Below, piece by piece: positions 53,466 through 62,933 of a stretch of 64,000 bases of DNA; position 1 is the stretch's first letter; every line of letters starts with the position of its first letter. Both the position numbers and the translations under genes were made by a program. The notes beneath the pieces are model-generated. The model was not told the DNA's origin. It did not search any database and saw only the letters and a program-made list of their open reading frames with translations. The stretch comes from an uncultured Flavobacterium sp. (GTDB taxonomy: Bacteria; Bacteroidota; Bacteroidia; Flavobacteriales; Flavobacteriaceae). The stretch spans positions 62,001-126,000 of the forward strand of contig NZ_OY730238.1 in the NCBI RefSeq assembly GCF_963422545.1, in the 5' to 3' direction.

Positions 53466-55439
53466 ATGAGCGCATCGCATAAAAACTTACATAGTAAGTT
53501 GTCTATAGGAGGTTTATTGATCACATTAGGAATTATTTATGGAGATATTGGTACTTCTCCATTATATGTAATGAAAGCCGTACTTGGCGATTATGCAATT
53601 AATGCCGATATTGTTTTAGGAGGTATTTCATGTGTTTTCTGGACATTGACTTTACAAACTACAATTAAGTATGTGCTTATTACCTTAAGTGCTGATAATC
53701 ATGGCGAAGGTGGGATTTTTGCTTTATATGCCTTAGTCAAGAAAACAAAAATTCAGTGGCTCATTGTGCCCGCCATTATTGGAGGGAGCGCCTTACTTGC
53801 CGATGGTATTATAACACCGCCAATCTCGATTTCATCTGCCGTTGAAGGTATTAGAGCTTTCTATCCTACAATGGAAACAGAAACAATTGTCTACATAGTT
53901 ATTGGGATTTTATTTGTTCTATTTACCATTCAACAATTTGGAACTAAACTGGTTGGGAAATTTTTCGCCCCAATGATGTTAATTTGGTTTGCCATGTTGG
54001 GAACATTGGGAGCTATTCAAATCATGAATCATCCTGAGGTTATAAAAGCGGTAAATCCTTATTACGCATATCATTTATTATCAATTCACCCGGATGGTTT
54101 CTTTGTTCTTGGGTTTGTATTTTTATGTACTACGGGAGCTGAGGCTTTGTACTCTGACATGGGACATTGCGGAAGAAAAAATATCAGAATTAGCTGGATT
54201 TTTGTAAAAACTACTTTAGTATTAAACTACTTTGGTCAGGCAGCTTATTTAATTCACCATGAAGGAAGTACATTGCAACAATTAGGTGGAGAAAACGGAA
54301 ACCCATTTTACCTCATCATGCCACATTGGTTCCTTCCATTTGGTATTGTAGTTGCAACTCTTGCAGCAGTAATTGCTTCTCAGGCGCTTATTAGTGGTTC
54401 ATTTACTTTGATCAACGAAGCTATGCGTTTGAATTTCTGGCCAAAAGTAAAAATCAAATATCCTACAGAAGTAAAAGGACAATTATATATCCCGTCAATT
54501 AACTGGTTATTATTCTTTGGTTGTGTTGGAATCGTTTTACACTTTCAGAAATCAGGAAATATGGAGCATGCCTACGGTCTTGCCATCATTTTGTGTATGA
54601 TCATGACCACGATTTTACTTAATTATTATTTAATAATGAAAAGAGTAAAATTGTATTTAATGGTTCCGTTAATCACGATTTATTTATTAATCGAATTTAG
54701 TTTCCTTTTTGCAAATATTACAAAATTTGCCGAAGGTGGTTACGTAACATTGATCATTGCAACACTTTTGATTTCAATCATGACGATCTGGTATTTGGCT
54801 AAGAGCATCAACAAAAGCTATACTAAAATCATCAAAATTGACGATTATAAGAAAGTTTTAATGGAATTAAGCGAAGACTTATCTATACCAAAATATGCAA
54901 CTCACTTAGTTTATATGACTAATGCAAACCGTGTAGATGAATTGGAGGAAAAAGTTGTTTATTCGATTTTACAAAAACGCCCAAAAAGAGCTGATATCTA
55001 TTGGTTTGTACACGTAAACATTCTTACTGAGCCTTATAAAACACAATATAAAGTTACCGAAATTGCTAAAGACGATATTTACAGAATCGATTTTAATTTA
55101 GGATTTAGAGAACCTACCAAAATCAATTTGATGTTTAGGGAAGTAATTCGTGATATGGTAAAACGCGGCGAAGTTGATATTACAAGCCGTTACGAATCTT
55201 TGAACAAAAACAATATTATTGGTGATTTCAAATTCGTTTTATCTGAGAAATTCCTATCAAATGATAACGATTTAAGATGGCACGAAAATATTATCATGAA
55301 CTCTTACTTCTTCATCAAGAAACTGAGTTTATCTGAAGAAAGAGCCTTTGGTTTAGATAGCAGTTCAGTTAAAATAGAGAAATTCCCAATGGTGCTTCAC
55401 GCTCCGGAAAACATCGGATTAACACGAATTATAAAATAA
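53466..55439 (+). CDS. kup: Kup-family potassium uptake transporter
   Basis: A 657-aa protein from MSASHKNLHSKLS; a TTG 57 bases upstream is less likely. YGDIGTSPLYVMKAV and GEGGIFALYALVKK, then LLADGIITPPISISSAVEG and TGAEALYSDMGHCGRKNI, give the Kup signature, with about 12 membrane segments followed by a cytoplasmic C-terminal domain. It imports K+, probably with protons. A terminator follows at 55463-55492. Confidence 0.93.
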   Translation: MSASHKNLHSKLSIGGLLITLGIIYGDIGTSPLYVMKAVLGDYAINADIVLGGISCVFWTLTLQTTIKYVLITLSADNHGEGGIFALYALVKKTKIQWLIVPAIIGGSALLADGIITPPISISSAVEGIRAFYPTMETETIVYIVIGILFVLFTIQQFGTKLVGKFFAPMMLIWFAMLGTLGAIQIMNHPEVIKAVNPYYAYHLLSIHPDGFFVLGFVFLCTTGAEALYSDMGHCGRKNIRISWIFVKTTLVLNYFGQAAYLIHHEGSTLQQLGGENGNPFYLIMPHWFLPFGIVVATLAAVIASQALISGSFTLINEAMRLNFWPKVKIKYPTEVKGQLYIPSINWLLFFGCVGIVLHFQKSGNMEHAYGLAIILCMIMTTILLNYYLIMKRVKLYLMVPLITIYLLIEFSFLFANITKFAEGGYVTLIIATLLISIMTIWYLAKSINKSYTKIIKIDDYKKVLMELSEDLSIPKYATHLVYMTNANRVDELEEKVVYSILQKRPKRADIYWFVHVNILTEPYKTQYKVTEIAKDDIYRIDFNLGFREPTKINLMFREVIRDMVKRGEVDITSRYESLNKNNIIGDFKFVLSEKFLSNDNDLRWHENIIMNSYFFIKKLSLSEERAFGLDSSSVKIEKFPMVLHAPENIGLTRIIK

Positions 55440-55462
55440 AGCATTTATAAAACACATTCAAA

Positions 55463-55492
55463 AAACACTCTTTTAAACTTATTAGAGTGTTT
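55463..55492 (+). terminator. Terminator after kup
   Basis: Arms AAACACTCT and AGAGTGTTT and a T run. Confidence 0.8.
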
Positions 55493-55559
55493 TTTTTCTT
55501 TTTAAAGAAAGTTAAAACAACAATCAAAATTAAAAATTTAACTTTCAATCAATTAATAG

Positions 55560-55567
55560 TACCTTTG
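55560..55567 (+). promoter_or_regulatory. TAnnTTTG promoter element of the RsmB gene
   Basis: TACCTTTG, 17 bases before the ATG. Confidence 0.6.
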
Positions 55568-55584
55568 CAACTCAAATAATTAAA

Positions 55585-56814
55585 ATGAGATTACACAGAA
55601 ATTTAGTTTATACTACCATCGATTCTTTAAATGCAATTTTCAATGAAGGAGAATATGCAGACAAAGTGGTAGCAAGAGCCTTAAAAAAAGACAAACGTTG
55701 GGGAAGTTCTGACAGGAAGTTTGTTGCTGAAACGATATACGAAATTGTTCGTTGGAAAAGATTATATGCAGAAATTGCCGAAGTAAAAGAACCTTTCGAT
55801 AGAGATAATTTATGGAGAATGTTTGCAGTTTGGGCAGTTTTAAGAGGATATCCAATTCCGGATTGGAGACAATTGGAAGGAACTCCTGAAAGAAAAATAA
55901 AAGGACGTTTTGACGAACTTTCAAAAATTAGAGCACTAAAAGAATCTATTCCGGATTGGATGGATGAATTAGGTGTTAAAGAACTTGGCGAAAAAGTTTG
56001 GTCGACAGAAATTGCGGCTCAAAACCAGCCTGCTAAAGTTATTTTAAGAACAAATACTCTTAAAGGAACTAAAGAAAGTCTAAGAAACACGTTGATGGAT
56101 TTGAATATTGAAACAGAATATTTAAAAGATCAGCCTGAAGCTTTAGTTTTGAAAGAAAGAGCAAATGTATTTTTAACAGACGCTTTTAAACAAGGACTTT
56201 TTGAAGTTCAGGATGCAAACTCACAATTGGTAGCCGGTTTTCTTGATGTAAAACCAGGGATGCGTGTTGTAGACACTTGCGCCGGTGCCGGAGGAAAAAC
56301 ATTACACATCGCTTCTTTGATGGAAAACAAAGGACAATTGATTGCGATGGATTTATACGAAAGCAAACTAAAACAATTGAAATTAAGAGCAAAAAGAAAT
56401 GGCGCTTTTAATATCGAATATCGTATTATTGACACAACGAAAGTCATCAAAAAACTACACGAAAAAGCTGATCGTGTTTTAATTGATGCACCTTGTAGTG
56501 GTTTAGGAGTTTTAAAAAGAAATCCTGATGCAAAATGGAAATTACAACCTGAGTTTATTGACAACATCCGTAAAGTACAGGCTGAAGTTTTAGAAAGTTA
56601 TTCTAAAATTGTAAAACCAGGCGGAAAATTAGTATATGCAACTTGTTCAGTCTTACCATCAGAAAATCAAGAGCAAGTAGAAAAGTTCTTAAAAACCGAA
56701 ATAGGTAAACAATTTACTTTTATAAAAGATCGTAAAATATTGGCTTCTGAATCAGGCTTTGATGGATTCTATATGGCATTGTTAGAAAGAAAAAATGCTG
56801 TGATTACTGAATAA
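55585..56814 (+). CDS. RsmB/NOP-family rRNA m5C methyltransferase
   Basis: A 409-aa SAM-dependent methyltransferase. The SAM site is VVDTCAGAGGKTLHIA. The catalytic Cys lies in DAPCSGLGVLKRNPD and the second Cys in LVYATCSVLPSENQEQVEKFL. An N-terminal helical RNA-binding part (NusB-like) covers about 1-150. It methylates a cytidine of 16S rRNA, as RsmB does. Confidence in the family is high; the exact target is inferred. Confidence 0.92.
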   Translation: MRLHRNLVYTTIDSLNAIFNEGEYADKVVARALKKDKRWGSSDRKFVAETIYEIVRWKRLYAEIAEVKEPFDRDNLWRMFAVWAVLRGYPIPDWRQLEGTPERKIKGRFDELSKIRALKESIPDWMDELGVKELGEKVWSTEIAAQNQPAKVILRTNTLKGTKESLRNTLMDLNIETEYLKDQPEALVLKERANVFLTDAFKQGLFEVQDANSQLVAGFLDVKPGMRVVDTCAGAGGKTLHIASLMENKGQLIAMDLYESKLKQLKLRAKRNGAFNIEYRIIDTTKVIKKLHEKADRVLIDAPCSGLGVLKRNPDAKWKLQPEFIDNIRKVQAEVLESYSKIVKPGGKLVYATCSVLPSENQEQVEKFLKTEIGKQFTFIKDRKILASESGFDGFYMALLERKNAVITE

Positions 56815-56837
56815 TTCAGACACATTAAAATAAAAAG

Positions 56838-56868
56838 AAAGCCTTTAGAAAAATAATCTAAAGGCTTT
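56838..56868 (+). terminator. Terminator after the RsmB gene
   Basis: Arms AAAGCCTTTAGA and TCTAAAGGCTTT followed by T6. Confidence 0.85.
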
Positions 56869-56885
56869 TTTGTTTTTTACTCTTC

Positions 56886-57144
56886 ACCATATAAGTGATA
56901 TAAGTTCATTTAAAACTTATCGTGGTATGGTGTAGTCCCTATGGGACATTTTTTTGTTTGTCTTTATTTTTTTTCTACCAACATTTAATTCCTAACGGAA
57001 TTTATATCGTTATTAAAATATCTCAATCTCGTAGAGATTAAATATTGGTAAAACCCATTAAAAACAGAAGACTCTTTATCCTGTAGGGACAACACAAAAC
57101 TGTAAACGATGCTATTAAATGAACCTATACAACTTATATGGTTA
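56886..57144. repeat. MITE-like element, second copy with different core
   Basis: The left arm (56886-56913) starts ACCATATAAGTGATATAAGT, as in the element at 33085. The right arm (57116-57144) matches in inverted orientation with about three mismatches. The core has several short palindromes, for example GTCCCTATGGGAC, and no gene. The element fills the gap between convergent genes. Confidence 0.75.
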
Positions 57145-57149
57145 AAAAA

Positions 57150-58190
57150 CTATACTAAACTAGGCTTACGCAATAACTTTCCATTTTCGTTCTCTTTAAA
57201 CTTCGGAACAAAAACAATTTCTTTTGGTTTTTCAAATTTCCCCAAAACATCAAAAAAGTCAGAAGCAAATTCCTGTTTTTCTCCTTCAACAACTAAAATT
57301 AATTTTTCTCCCAAAACAGTATCCGGAATTCCGGTTACAAAAAATCTGGCATCAATCTTTCCAATTAGCTTTGCTTCTATCTGTTCCGGAATTAGTTTTA
57401 CTCCGCCACTATTAATTACGTTATCGATTCTTCCCAGAAAGATAAATTGATTTTCGTTTATCAACTCTACAAGATCATTCGTAACAATTGGTTCATCAGA
57501 AATAGAAGGAACAGAAATCACTAAACAATCGCGCTCATCTTTGGCAATTTTTACATTTGGCAAAATCGAAAATACACTCTCACCTACCCTTTTAGCAGCA
57601 ATATGTGTAATTGTCTCCGTCATACCGTAAGTCTCGTAGATTTCCGTTTTCAATGGCAACAATTTCTCTTCTAGCGCACTATCAATCTTAGCACCACCAA
57701 TAATCAGTTTCTTTACATTTTTCAAACCTTCAATAGAATTTTGTACTTGCAAAGGCACCATTGCCACAAAATCATATTTGGTCGAATTACGTGCTAGAGG
57801 TTCAGTGCTTGGCGAAACAATATCAAGATCTAGTCCCAAAATCAAACTTCGAACTAACATCATTTTACCCGCTATAAATTGCGTTGGCAAACACAACAAC
57901 GCTTTATTACCAGGTTCTAAACCAAAGAAATCCCCAGTCGCCAATGCTGACTGAATCATGGCTTGTTTTTCTAACCTTACAAGCTTCGGAAGTCCGGTTG
58001 TACCAGAAGTTGTCATTTCGATATAATCTTTATCATCGAACCAATCCAGCAAGAATTCACCAATGATTTTTTCGTAGGCATCGCCTTCTTTGATATAACT
58101 ATATCCTACTCGCCATAAGTCTTTTCTATTTAAATGGTAGCCATTTAGCTTAAAATAATTATGTACATTTTTATGTGTTAACTTTGACAT
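57150..58190 (-). CDS. menE: O-succinylbenzoate-CoA ligase-like AMP-binding enzyme
   Basis: A 346-aa short adenylate-forming enzyme starting MSKLTHKNVHNYF. The motif MTTSGTTGLPKLVRLEK is the AMP-binding P-loop-like motif and YETYGMTETITHIAAKR is the second core motif. FLGRIDNVINSGGVKLIPEQIE and GKLLRKPSLV complete the family. It activates o-succinylbenzoate for menaquinone synthesis; the short length fits Bacteroidota MenE. It starts 7 bases after the CPBP gene's stop. Confidence 0.85.
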   Translation of the reverse strand: MSKLTHKNVHNYFKLNGYHLNRKDLWRVGYSYIKEGDAYEKIIGEFLLDWFDDKDYIEMTTSGTTGLPKLVRLEKQAMIQSALATGDFFGLEPGNKALLCLPTQFIAGKMMLVRSLILGLDLDIVSPSTEPLARNSTKYDFVAMVPLQVQNSIEGLKNVKKLIIGGAKIDSALEEKLLPLKTEIYETYGMTETITHIAAKRVGESVFSILPNVKIAKDERDCLVISVPSISDEPIVTNDLVELINENQFIFLGRIDNVINSGGVKLIPEQIEAKLIGKIDARFFVTGIPDTVLGEKLILVVEGEKQEFASDFFDVLGKFEKPKEIVFVPKFKENENGKLLRKPSLV

Positions 58191-58197
58191 GATAGTA

Positions 58198-59127
58198 TTA
58201 ATTTGGTGATTGTAAAACATTTATTTTGCCCGTTAATCTTTCTTTCCAATTAGTCCAGTTGTATTTTTTGCTGAAAATAAAAAGCAAAATAGGATAAATA
58301 AATACAACCGGTAAAATGACATCAAAACCTGCCGAAGGTTCAGACATATCTTTAAAAATAGAGTTTGTCTGAAAAACAGACCAATCTGTCGTTACCAACA
58401 AAGCTCCAATTAAATTGTTAGCAGCATGAAATCCTAAAGCCAATTCCATTCCTTCATCCATAAGAGTGATTATTCCTAAAAATAAACCAGTTCCTATATA
58501 ATAAACCATAATAATATTCCCCATTTTGGTCACTTCAGGATTAAACCAATGCATAGAACCAAATATAAGTGAGGTCATTAAAAGCGGAAACCACTTGTTT
58601 TGTGCCAGATTTGCAAATCCCTGCATCAAATATCCTCTAAAAACATATTCTTCAGTACTGGTTTGAATAGGTATAAATATTGTCCCAACAAGAACTAAAA
58701 ACAAAAATGGAACTAATTTAAAATTCCACACAAAATTCTCCGGAGACATAAAATAAACAAACGAGAAACTTAAAATCGAAAACAAAGTCCACATAAAGAA
58801 CGAAAACAAGATACGATTCCAATCTACTTTTTTCCTTGACGTAGTAACTGATAAAAGCGATTGATTGTGCAAATATTTTACAACAAACCAAATTCCCGCA
58901 AATGCAAAAGCAAAAGAAATCATTATTAAAAGCAAGGTCACATTTGGTTCGAACATTTTCATTGCGGTGTCTTCATCGCCAGGAAAAGATTCATTACCAT
59001 TGTAATTAAAATAAACCGCTAATGTAAAAGGAATCTGACCGATAAATGAAGCTGTAATAATAAAAACTGATCCAATCAAGTATTTCCAAAAACCATTTTC
59101 AGGCTTAATTCCTTGTTCTAAAAACAT
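58198..59127 (-). CDS. CPBP-family intramembrane metalloprotease
   Basis: A 309-aa membrane protein with about eight hydrophobic segments. TSTEEYVFRGYLMQGFANL is the EExxxR motif, then FGSMHWFNPE (FxxxH), and a third His in GFHAANNLIGAL. The CPBP/Abi family cleaves in the membrane, as in CAAX processing or bacteriocin self-immunity. It is the first gene of the unit with menE. Confidence 0.88.
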   Translation of the reverse strand: MFLEQGIKPENGFWKYLIGSVFIITASFIGQIPFTLAVYFNYNGNESFPGDEDTAMKMFEPNVTLLLIMISFAFAFAGIWFVVKYLHNQSLLSVTTSRKKVDWNRILFSFFMWTLFSILSFSFVYFMSPENFVWNFKLVPFLFLVLVGTIFIPIQTSTEEYVFRGYLMQGFANLAQNKWFPLLMTSLIFGSMHWFNPEVTKMGNIIMVYYIGTGLFLGIITLMDEGMELALGFHAANNLIGALLVTTDWSVFQTNSIFKDMSEPSAGFDVILPVVFIYPILLFIFSKKYNWTNWKERLTGKINVLQSPN

Positions 59128-59274
59128 ATATTTAAAATTTTAAAAATGAGAAACAATATCTTTCACAATCCTGCATTAAAAGATATTTAATTTAATAAGT
59201 AAATCTTACTTTTGGTCTTGCTAAAATACCAAAAATTTACTTTAACTCAATTAGAACACCTTAAATATAATAAA

Positions 59275-59619
59275 ATGATACAAATTTACCATAATCCTCG
59301 TTGCGGAAAATCAAGAAATTGTTTGGCTTTTATCGAACAAACCGATCAAAAATATGAGATTATTCCTTATTTAACGGAGACTCCCACGTTTGATGAATTA
59401 AAAAAATTACTTGAAAAATTAAATCTAGATCCGATTCAATTAGTTCGAATAAAAGAAAAAATCTGGATTGAAAATTATAAAGGAAAAGAATTGACCAACG
59501 ATGAAATTATTCAGGCAATGATCGATAATCCTATTTTAATCGAACGCCCAATTGTAATCAAAGACGGAAAAGCCATAATTGGTCGTGATTTAGATCTTGT
59601 TGCTTCTTTTTTAGATTAA
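59275..59619 (+). CDS. arsC: ArsC/Spx-like arsenate-reductase family protein
   Basis: A 114-aa thioredoxin-fold protein starting MIQIYHNPRCGKSRNC. Cys10 and Cys16 lie in that motif. LVRIKEKIW and LIERPIVIKDGKAIIGRD match glutaredoxin-dependent ArsC. There is no ars operon nearby, so an arsenate role is not certain. Confidence 0.85.
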   Translation: MIQIYHNPRCGKSRNCLAFIEQTDQKYEIIPYLTETPTFDELKKLLEKLNLDPIQLVRIKEKIWIENYKGKELTNDEIIQAMIDNPILIERPIVIKDGKAIIGRDLDLVASFLD

Positions 59620-59714
59620 CAACAAAAATTCGTATTAACATTTTTTTGTGATTTGTCTCATTAAACCAAAAGGTACATTTGTGGTCTAAGAAGATAAAGA
59701 AACCAAAAAAAGCA

Positions 59715-62186
59715 ATGAAAAATATCATATTTGCTGTATTACTTGTATTCCTTTTTACAAGTTTTTACAATTATGCACAGCAACCACCTGCCGGCAAAAA
59801 CAAAGTAAAAGTTACCGGAAAAGTTTTCGAAAAAGTAAGCAAACAACCACTTGAATACGCAACAATTTCGTTAATGGCTCCAAATGACACTAAAGTTGTT
59901 GCGGGTGGAATCACAAACCCAAAAGGAGAATTTGAAGTTACGGTTCCTCCGGGAATTTATGATATAAAAGTTGAATTTATTTCGTTTAAAGCGACTCAAA
60001 TAAAAGGAAAAAACATTTCAGGAGACACCAATTTAGGAGTTGTAAATCTGTCTGAAGATGCAGCACAATTGAGCGAAGTTGTTGTTCGTGCCGAGAAATC
60101 GACAGTAGAAATAAAACTGGACAAAAAAGTTTACAATGTTGGTCAGGATATGATGGTAAAAGGCGGAACTGTAAGTGACGTTCTGGACAACGTTCCATCT
60201 GTTTCTGTTGATACAGAAGGAAATGTAAGTTTAAGAGGAAGTGATAATATCCGAATTTTAATTGACGGAAGACCTTCAAACTCAATCAACGTTGCCGAAG
60301 CGTTGCGTCAACTTCCGGCCGATGCTATTGACAAAGTCGAAGTGATTACCAATCCATCAGCACGTTATGATGCAGAAGGTGGATCAGGAATCATTAATAT
60401 CATTCTTAAAAAAGGAAAAAATCAAGGTTTAAACGGAACTTTTATTGCCTCAACCGGGCTTCCTGAAACTTATGGTTTAAGCGGTAATTTAAATTATAAA
60501 ACCGAAAAATTAAACTACTTCACCACTCTTGGCTACAACCACAGAACAAGTGAAGGTGCGGGTTTAACCAATACTGAATATATTAATGCCGATGGAACTC
60601 CAAAAGGATATCTAGATGAAGATCGTGATACTAAAAGAACTTCTGACGGATTTAACGGAAGAGCCGGTATCGAATGGACCGTTGCACCAAATACTTTCTG
60701 GACAAACGCCATTAATTACCAAAAAAGTTCAGGTGATACCAAAGATGTGATCAAGTATAGTAATTTTGACGCAGCATATGATTTTACGGGCAATTCATAC
60801 CGATTAAATAATGGTGTTACAGGAAGTGATAATGTAGAATATACCTCAAATTTAATCAAAAATTTCAACGACAAAGGGCACAAACTTACTGCCGATTTAT
60901 CGATTTCGAGAAATACAGACGATAGTAATAGTATCATTACCGCATCACCAAATTACAATAGTACGTTGAACGATCAGGTTCAGAAACAAGTACAATTACA
61001 AGCCGATTATGTATTGCCATTAGGCGAAGGAAGTCAGTTTGAAGCCGGATATAAAGGAAGTTTTGGCGACTTAAATAACAAATATACAATAACCGACAAT
61101 CAAGGTATTCCTGATCCGAATCTATCAAATACTTTGGAATACAAGGAAAACATAAACGCGATTTACACGCAATATGGTTTCAAAGTAAATAAGTTCTCTT
61201 ATTTATTTGGATTACGTTGGGAAGACACCAATATTCAGGTAAACTTATTAGATACCAATAACTTCAACACTAAAAAATACAACAACTTGTTTCCAAGTGC
61301 ATTTGTTAGTTACGAAATTTCAGATAAAAGTAACTTCACAGCAAGTTACAGCAAGCGTCTAACAAGACCAAGAGGTCGTTTCATGAATCCTGCGACAAAT
61401 TACTCCAGTAATGTTAATATATTTCAGGGAAATCCGGACTTAGATCCATCTTTGACAGATAAATACGATATTGGATACATCAAACGTTGGGACAAATTAA
61501 CTTTTAATACCTCAGCCTATTTCGAAAACACAAAAGACGTTTTCAGTTTCGTAAGAACTCCAAATGGTCAGGAAGTAGATGGAATTCCGGTTATTTTGAG
61601 CAGACCAATTAACTTAGGAAGAGAGCAAAAATTTGGTTTTGAGTTTACTCTTAATTATACACCATTCAAAGTATGGAGAATCAACAGTAACTTCAACTTT
61701 TACAACGTAAAAACAACCGGAGAAAACACTTATACAGATACCAACGGCAACACAGTTGTTCAAAATCTGGATAATCAAGCCAATACATGGTTTGCCAGAA
61801 TCAACTCAAAATTAACTTTACCATATAAAATTGACTGGCAATTAAATGGTACATATAATGGCGAGCAAAAAACAGCTCAAGGAAAAAACTTAGGTCAGTT
61901 TGCTATGAATACAGCGTTTAGCAAAGACGTCATAAAAGACAAAGCTACAATTGCATTCAATATTAGTGACATCTTCAACTCAAGAATCATGAGGTCATAC
62001 ACTTACCTACAAAATGATGTAACACATCAGAGCCAAACATCCTATAGCGAAATGCAATTCCGTAAACGCCAATTCAACTTATCGTTTACCTATCGTTTTA
62101 ACAAAGCTAAAAGTGATAGAGATAAAAACGACAAAGATAAAAACGCACCTAAAAATGAAAGTGACGGAGGAGATTATCCGGGATAA
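59715..62186 (+). CDS. TonB-receptor-like outer-membrane beta-barrel protein
   Basis: An 823-aa protein with a signal peptide (YNYAQQ). It has a CarboxypepD_reg-like N-terminal domain (about 30-110: VTGKVFEKVSKQPLEYATISL), a plug-like domain (GGTVSDVLDNVPSVSVDTEGNVSLRG, then VEVITNPSARYDAEGGSGIINI) and a long barrel ending SFTYRFN. An acidic, Asp/Lys-rich tail follows. It resembles the outer-membrane-barrel TonB family, not SusC. The ligand is unknown. It is ended by a long inverted repeat at 62195-62286. Confidence 0.87.
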   Translation: MKNIIFAVLLVFLFTSFYNYAQQPPAGKNKVKVTGKVFEKVSKQPLEYATISLMAPNDTKVVAGGITNPKGEFEVTVPPGIYDIKVEFISFKATQIKGKNISGDTNLGVVNLSEDAAQLSEVVVRAEKSTVEIKLDKKVYNVGQDMMVKGGTVSDVLDNVPSVSVDTEGNVSLRGSDNIRILIDGRPSNSINVAEALRQLPADAIDKVEVITNPSARYDAEGGSGIINIILKKGKNQGLNGTFIASTGLPETYGLSGNLNYKTEKLNYFTTLGYNHRTSEGAGLTNTEYINADGTPKGYLDEDRDTKRTSDGFNGRAGIEWTVAPNTFWTNAINYQKSSGDTKDVIKYSNFDAAYDFTGNSYRLNNGVTGSDNVEYTSNLIKNFNDKGHKLTADLSISRNTDDSNSIITASPNYNSTLNDQVQKQVQLQADYVLPLGEGSQFEAGYKGSFGDLNNKYTITDNQGIPDPNLSNTLEYKENINAIYTQYGFKVNKFSYLFGLRWEDTNIQVNLLDTNNFNTKKYNNLFPSAFVSYEISDKSNFTASYSKRLTRPRGRFMNPATNYSSNVNIFQGNPDLDPSLTDKYDIGYIKRWDKLTFNTSAYFENTKDVFSFVRTPNGQEVDGIPVILSRPINLGREQKFGFEFTLNYTPFKVWRINSNFNFYNVKTTGENTYTDTNGNTVVQNLDNQANTWFARINSKLTLPYKIDWQLNGTYNGEQKTAQGKNLGQFAMNTAFSKDVIKDKATIAFNISDIFNSRIMRSYTYLQNDVTHQSQTSYSEMQFRKRQFNLSFTYRFNKAKSDRDKNDKDKNAPKNESDGGDYPG

Positions 62187-62194
62187 CATAGGTT

Positions 62195-62286
62195 AAACTC
62201 CAATAAAAAAATTCCAAATTCCAATTGTCAAGACTTACTGATTAAGTTTTAGAAAATTGGAATTTGGAATTTTTTTATTGGAGTTT
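62195..62286. terminator. Extended 32-bp inverted repeat, terminator
   Basis: Arms 62195-62226 and 62255-62286 are perfect reverse complements (AAACTCCAAT and GGAATTTGGAATT segments). It ends the TonB-receptor-like gene and may also act as a REP-type element. Confidence 0.75.
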
Positions 62287-62303
62287 GTTTTTTTAAACAA
62301 AAA

Positions 62304-62329
62304 AAAGGACTCGTATAAACGGGTCCTTT
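62304..62329 (-). terminator. Terminator of the small membrane gene
   Basis: Imperfect arms AAAGGACCCGT and ACGAGTCCTTT on the minus strand, followed by T8. Confidence 0.8.
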
Positions 62330-62350
62330 CTTTATGAAGTCAATTTAAAA

Positions 62351-62524
62351 TTAAATTGATTGCTCTTCTTGTCTCTTTTTTGCTCTTTTCTCTTTGAACA
62401 TTTCCCAGCTTGCACCCGTAACCCAATAAGATACGAAACCAACTAAGAAAAACATCAACCAAAACCCTATAGTTAGTATGGTCAAGAAAAGTAAAAAGCC
62501 TAAGTACTGTGAAAATTCAAACAT
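62351..62524 (-). CDS. Small membrane protein
   Basis: A 57-aa protein starting MFEFSQYLGFLLF, with one long hydrophobic segment (about 6-35) and a basic C-terminal tail (KEKRAKKRQEEQSI). Function unknown. Confidence 0.65.
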   Translation of the reverse strand: MFEFSQYLGFLLFLTILTIGFWLMFFLVGFVSYWVTGASWEMFKEKRAKKRQEEQSI

Positions 62525-62933
62525 GTTTTCCGGAATTTTTGAATGTAAGGACAAATGTAAGTCTTATATTTTTCGTTAGCAATAAAATCCAAATCAATTT
62601 TTATAAAATCACAATAATCCGTATATTTAAACTCATTTTAAATAAGCTTTTTTTGCCATGATTAATTCCCTTATAATCAAACAATCTAAAACAGAAGAAG
62701 ATAAGTATTTTCAGGAGCTATTTCCTGCTGTACGCTATATCTTTTATGGCGAACCCCGCCATAAAAGGATGCCGCTTCCATCAGGGCTAGGGCAACCATT
62801 TTCATAAGAAGATTCAATCATAAAAGAAAAAGATCAGTTTTAATCCGCGTCTTTACGAAGTAAATCAGCGTCATCCGCGTCCCATTCACCACAACATTTC
62901 ACAAATTACATATAACCTTTTACAAATAGCAAC
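62525..62933. other. Intergenic region before fumC
   Basis: Holds the structured repeat at 62711-62792. It also has an AT-rich stretch with an iterated TC(A/C)GCGTC pattern (about 62835-62885) like other dispersed Flavobacterium intergenic repeats. A 49-codon frame at 62658-62807 is created by the repeat and is not called as a gene. Confidence 0.5.
62711..62792 (-). repeat. Conserved structured intergenic element, copy 2
   Basis: The reverse complement aligns with 25311-25392: CATCCTTTT, a hairpin with TATGGCG/CGCCATA arms, AAAAGATATAGC, then a GC-richer end. Confidence 0.6.

Noticed and set aside
59275..59619. Part of an arsenic-resistance operon
   Set aside because: No arsR, arsB or acr3 nearby.
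62658..62807. 49-codon ORF before fumC
   Set aside because: It runs through the structured repeat in antisense orientation; the frame is explained by that repeat.
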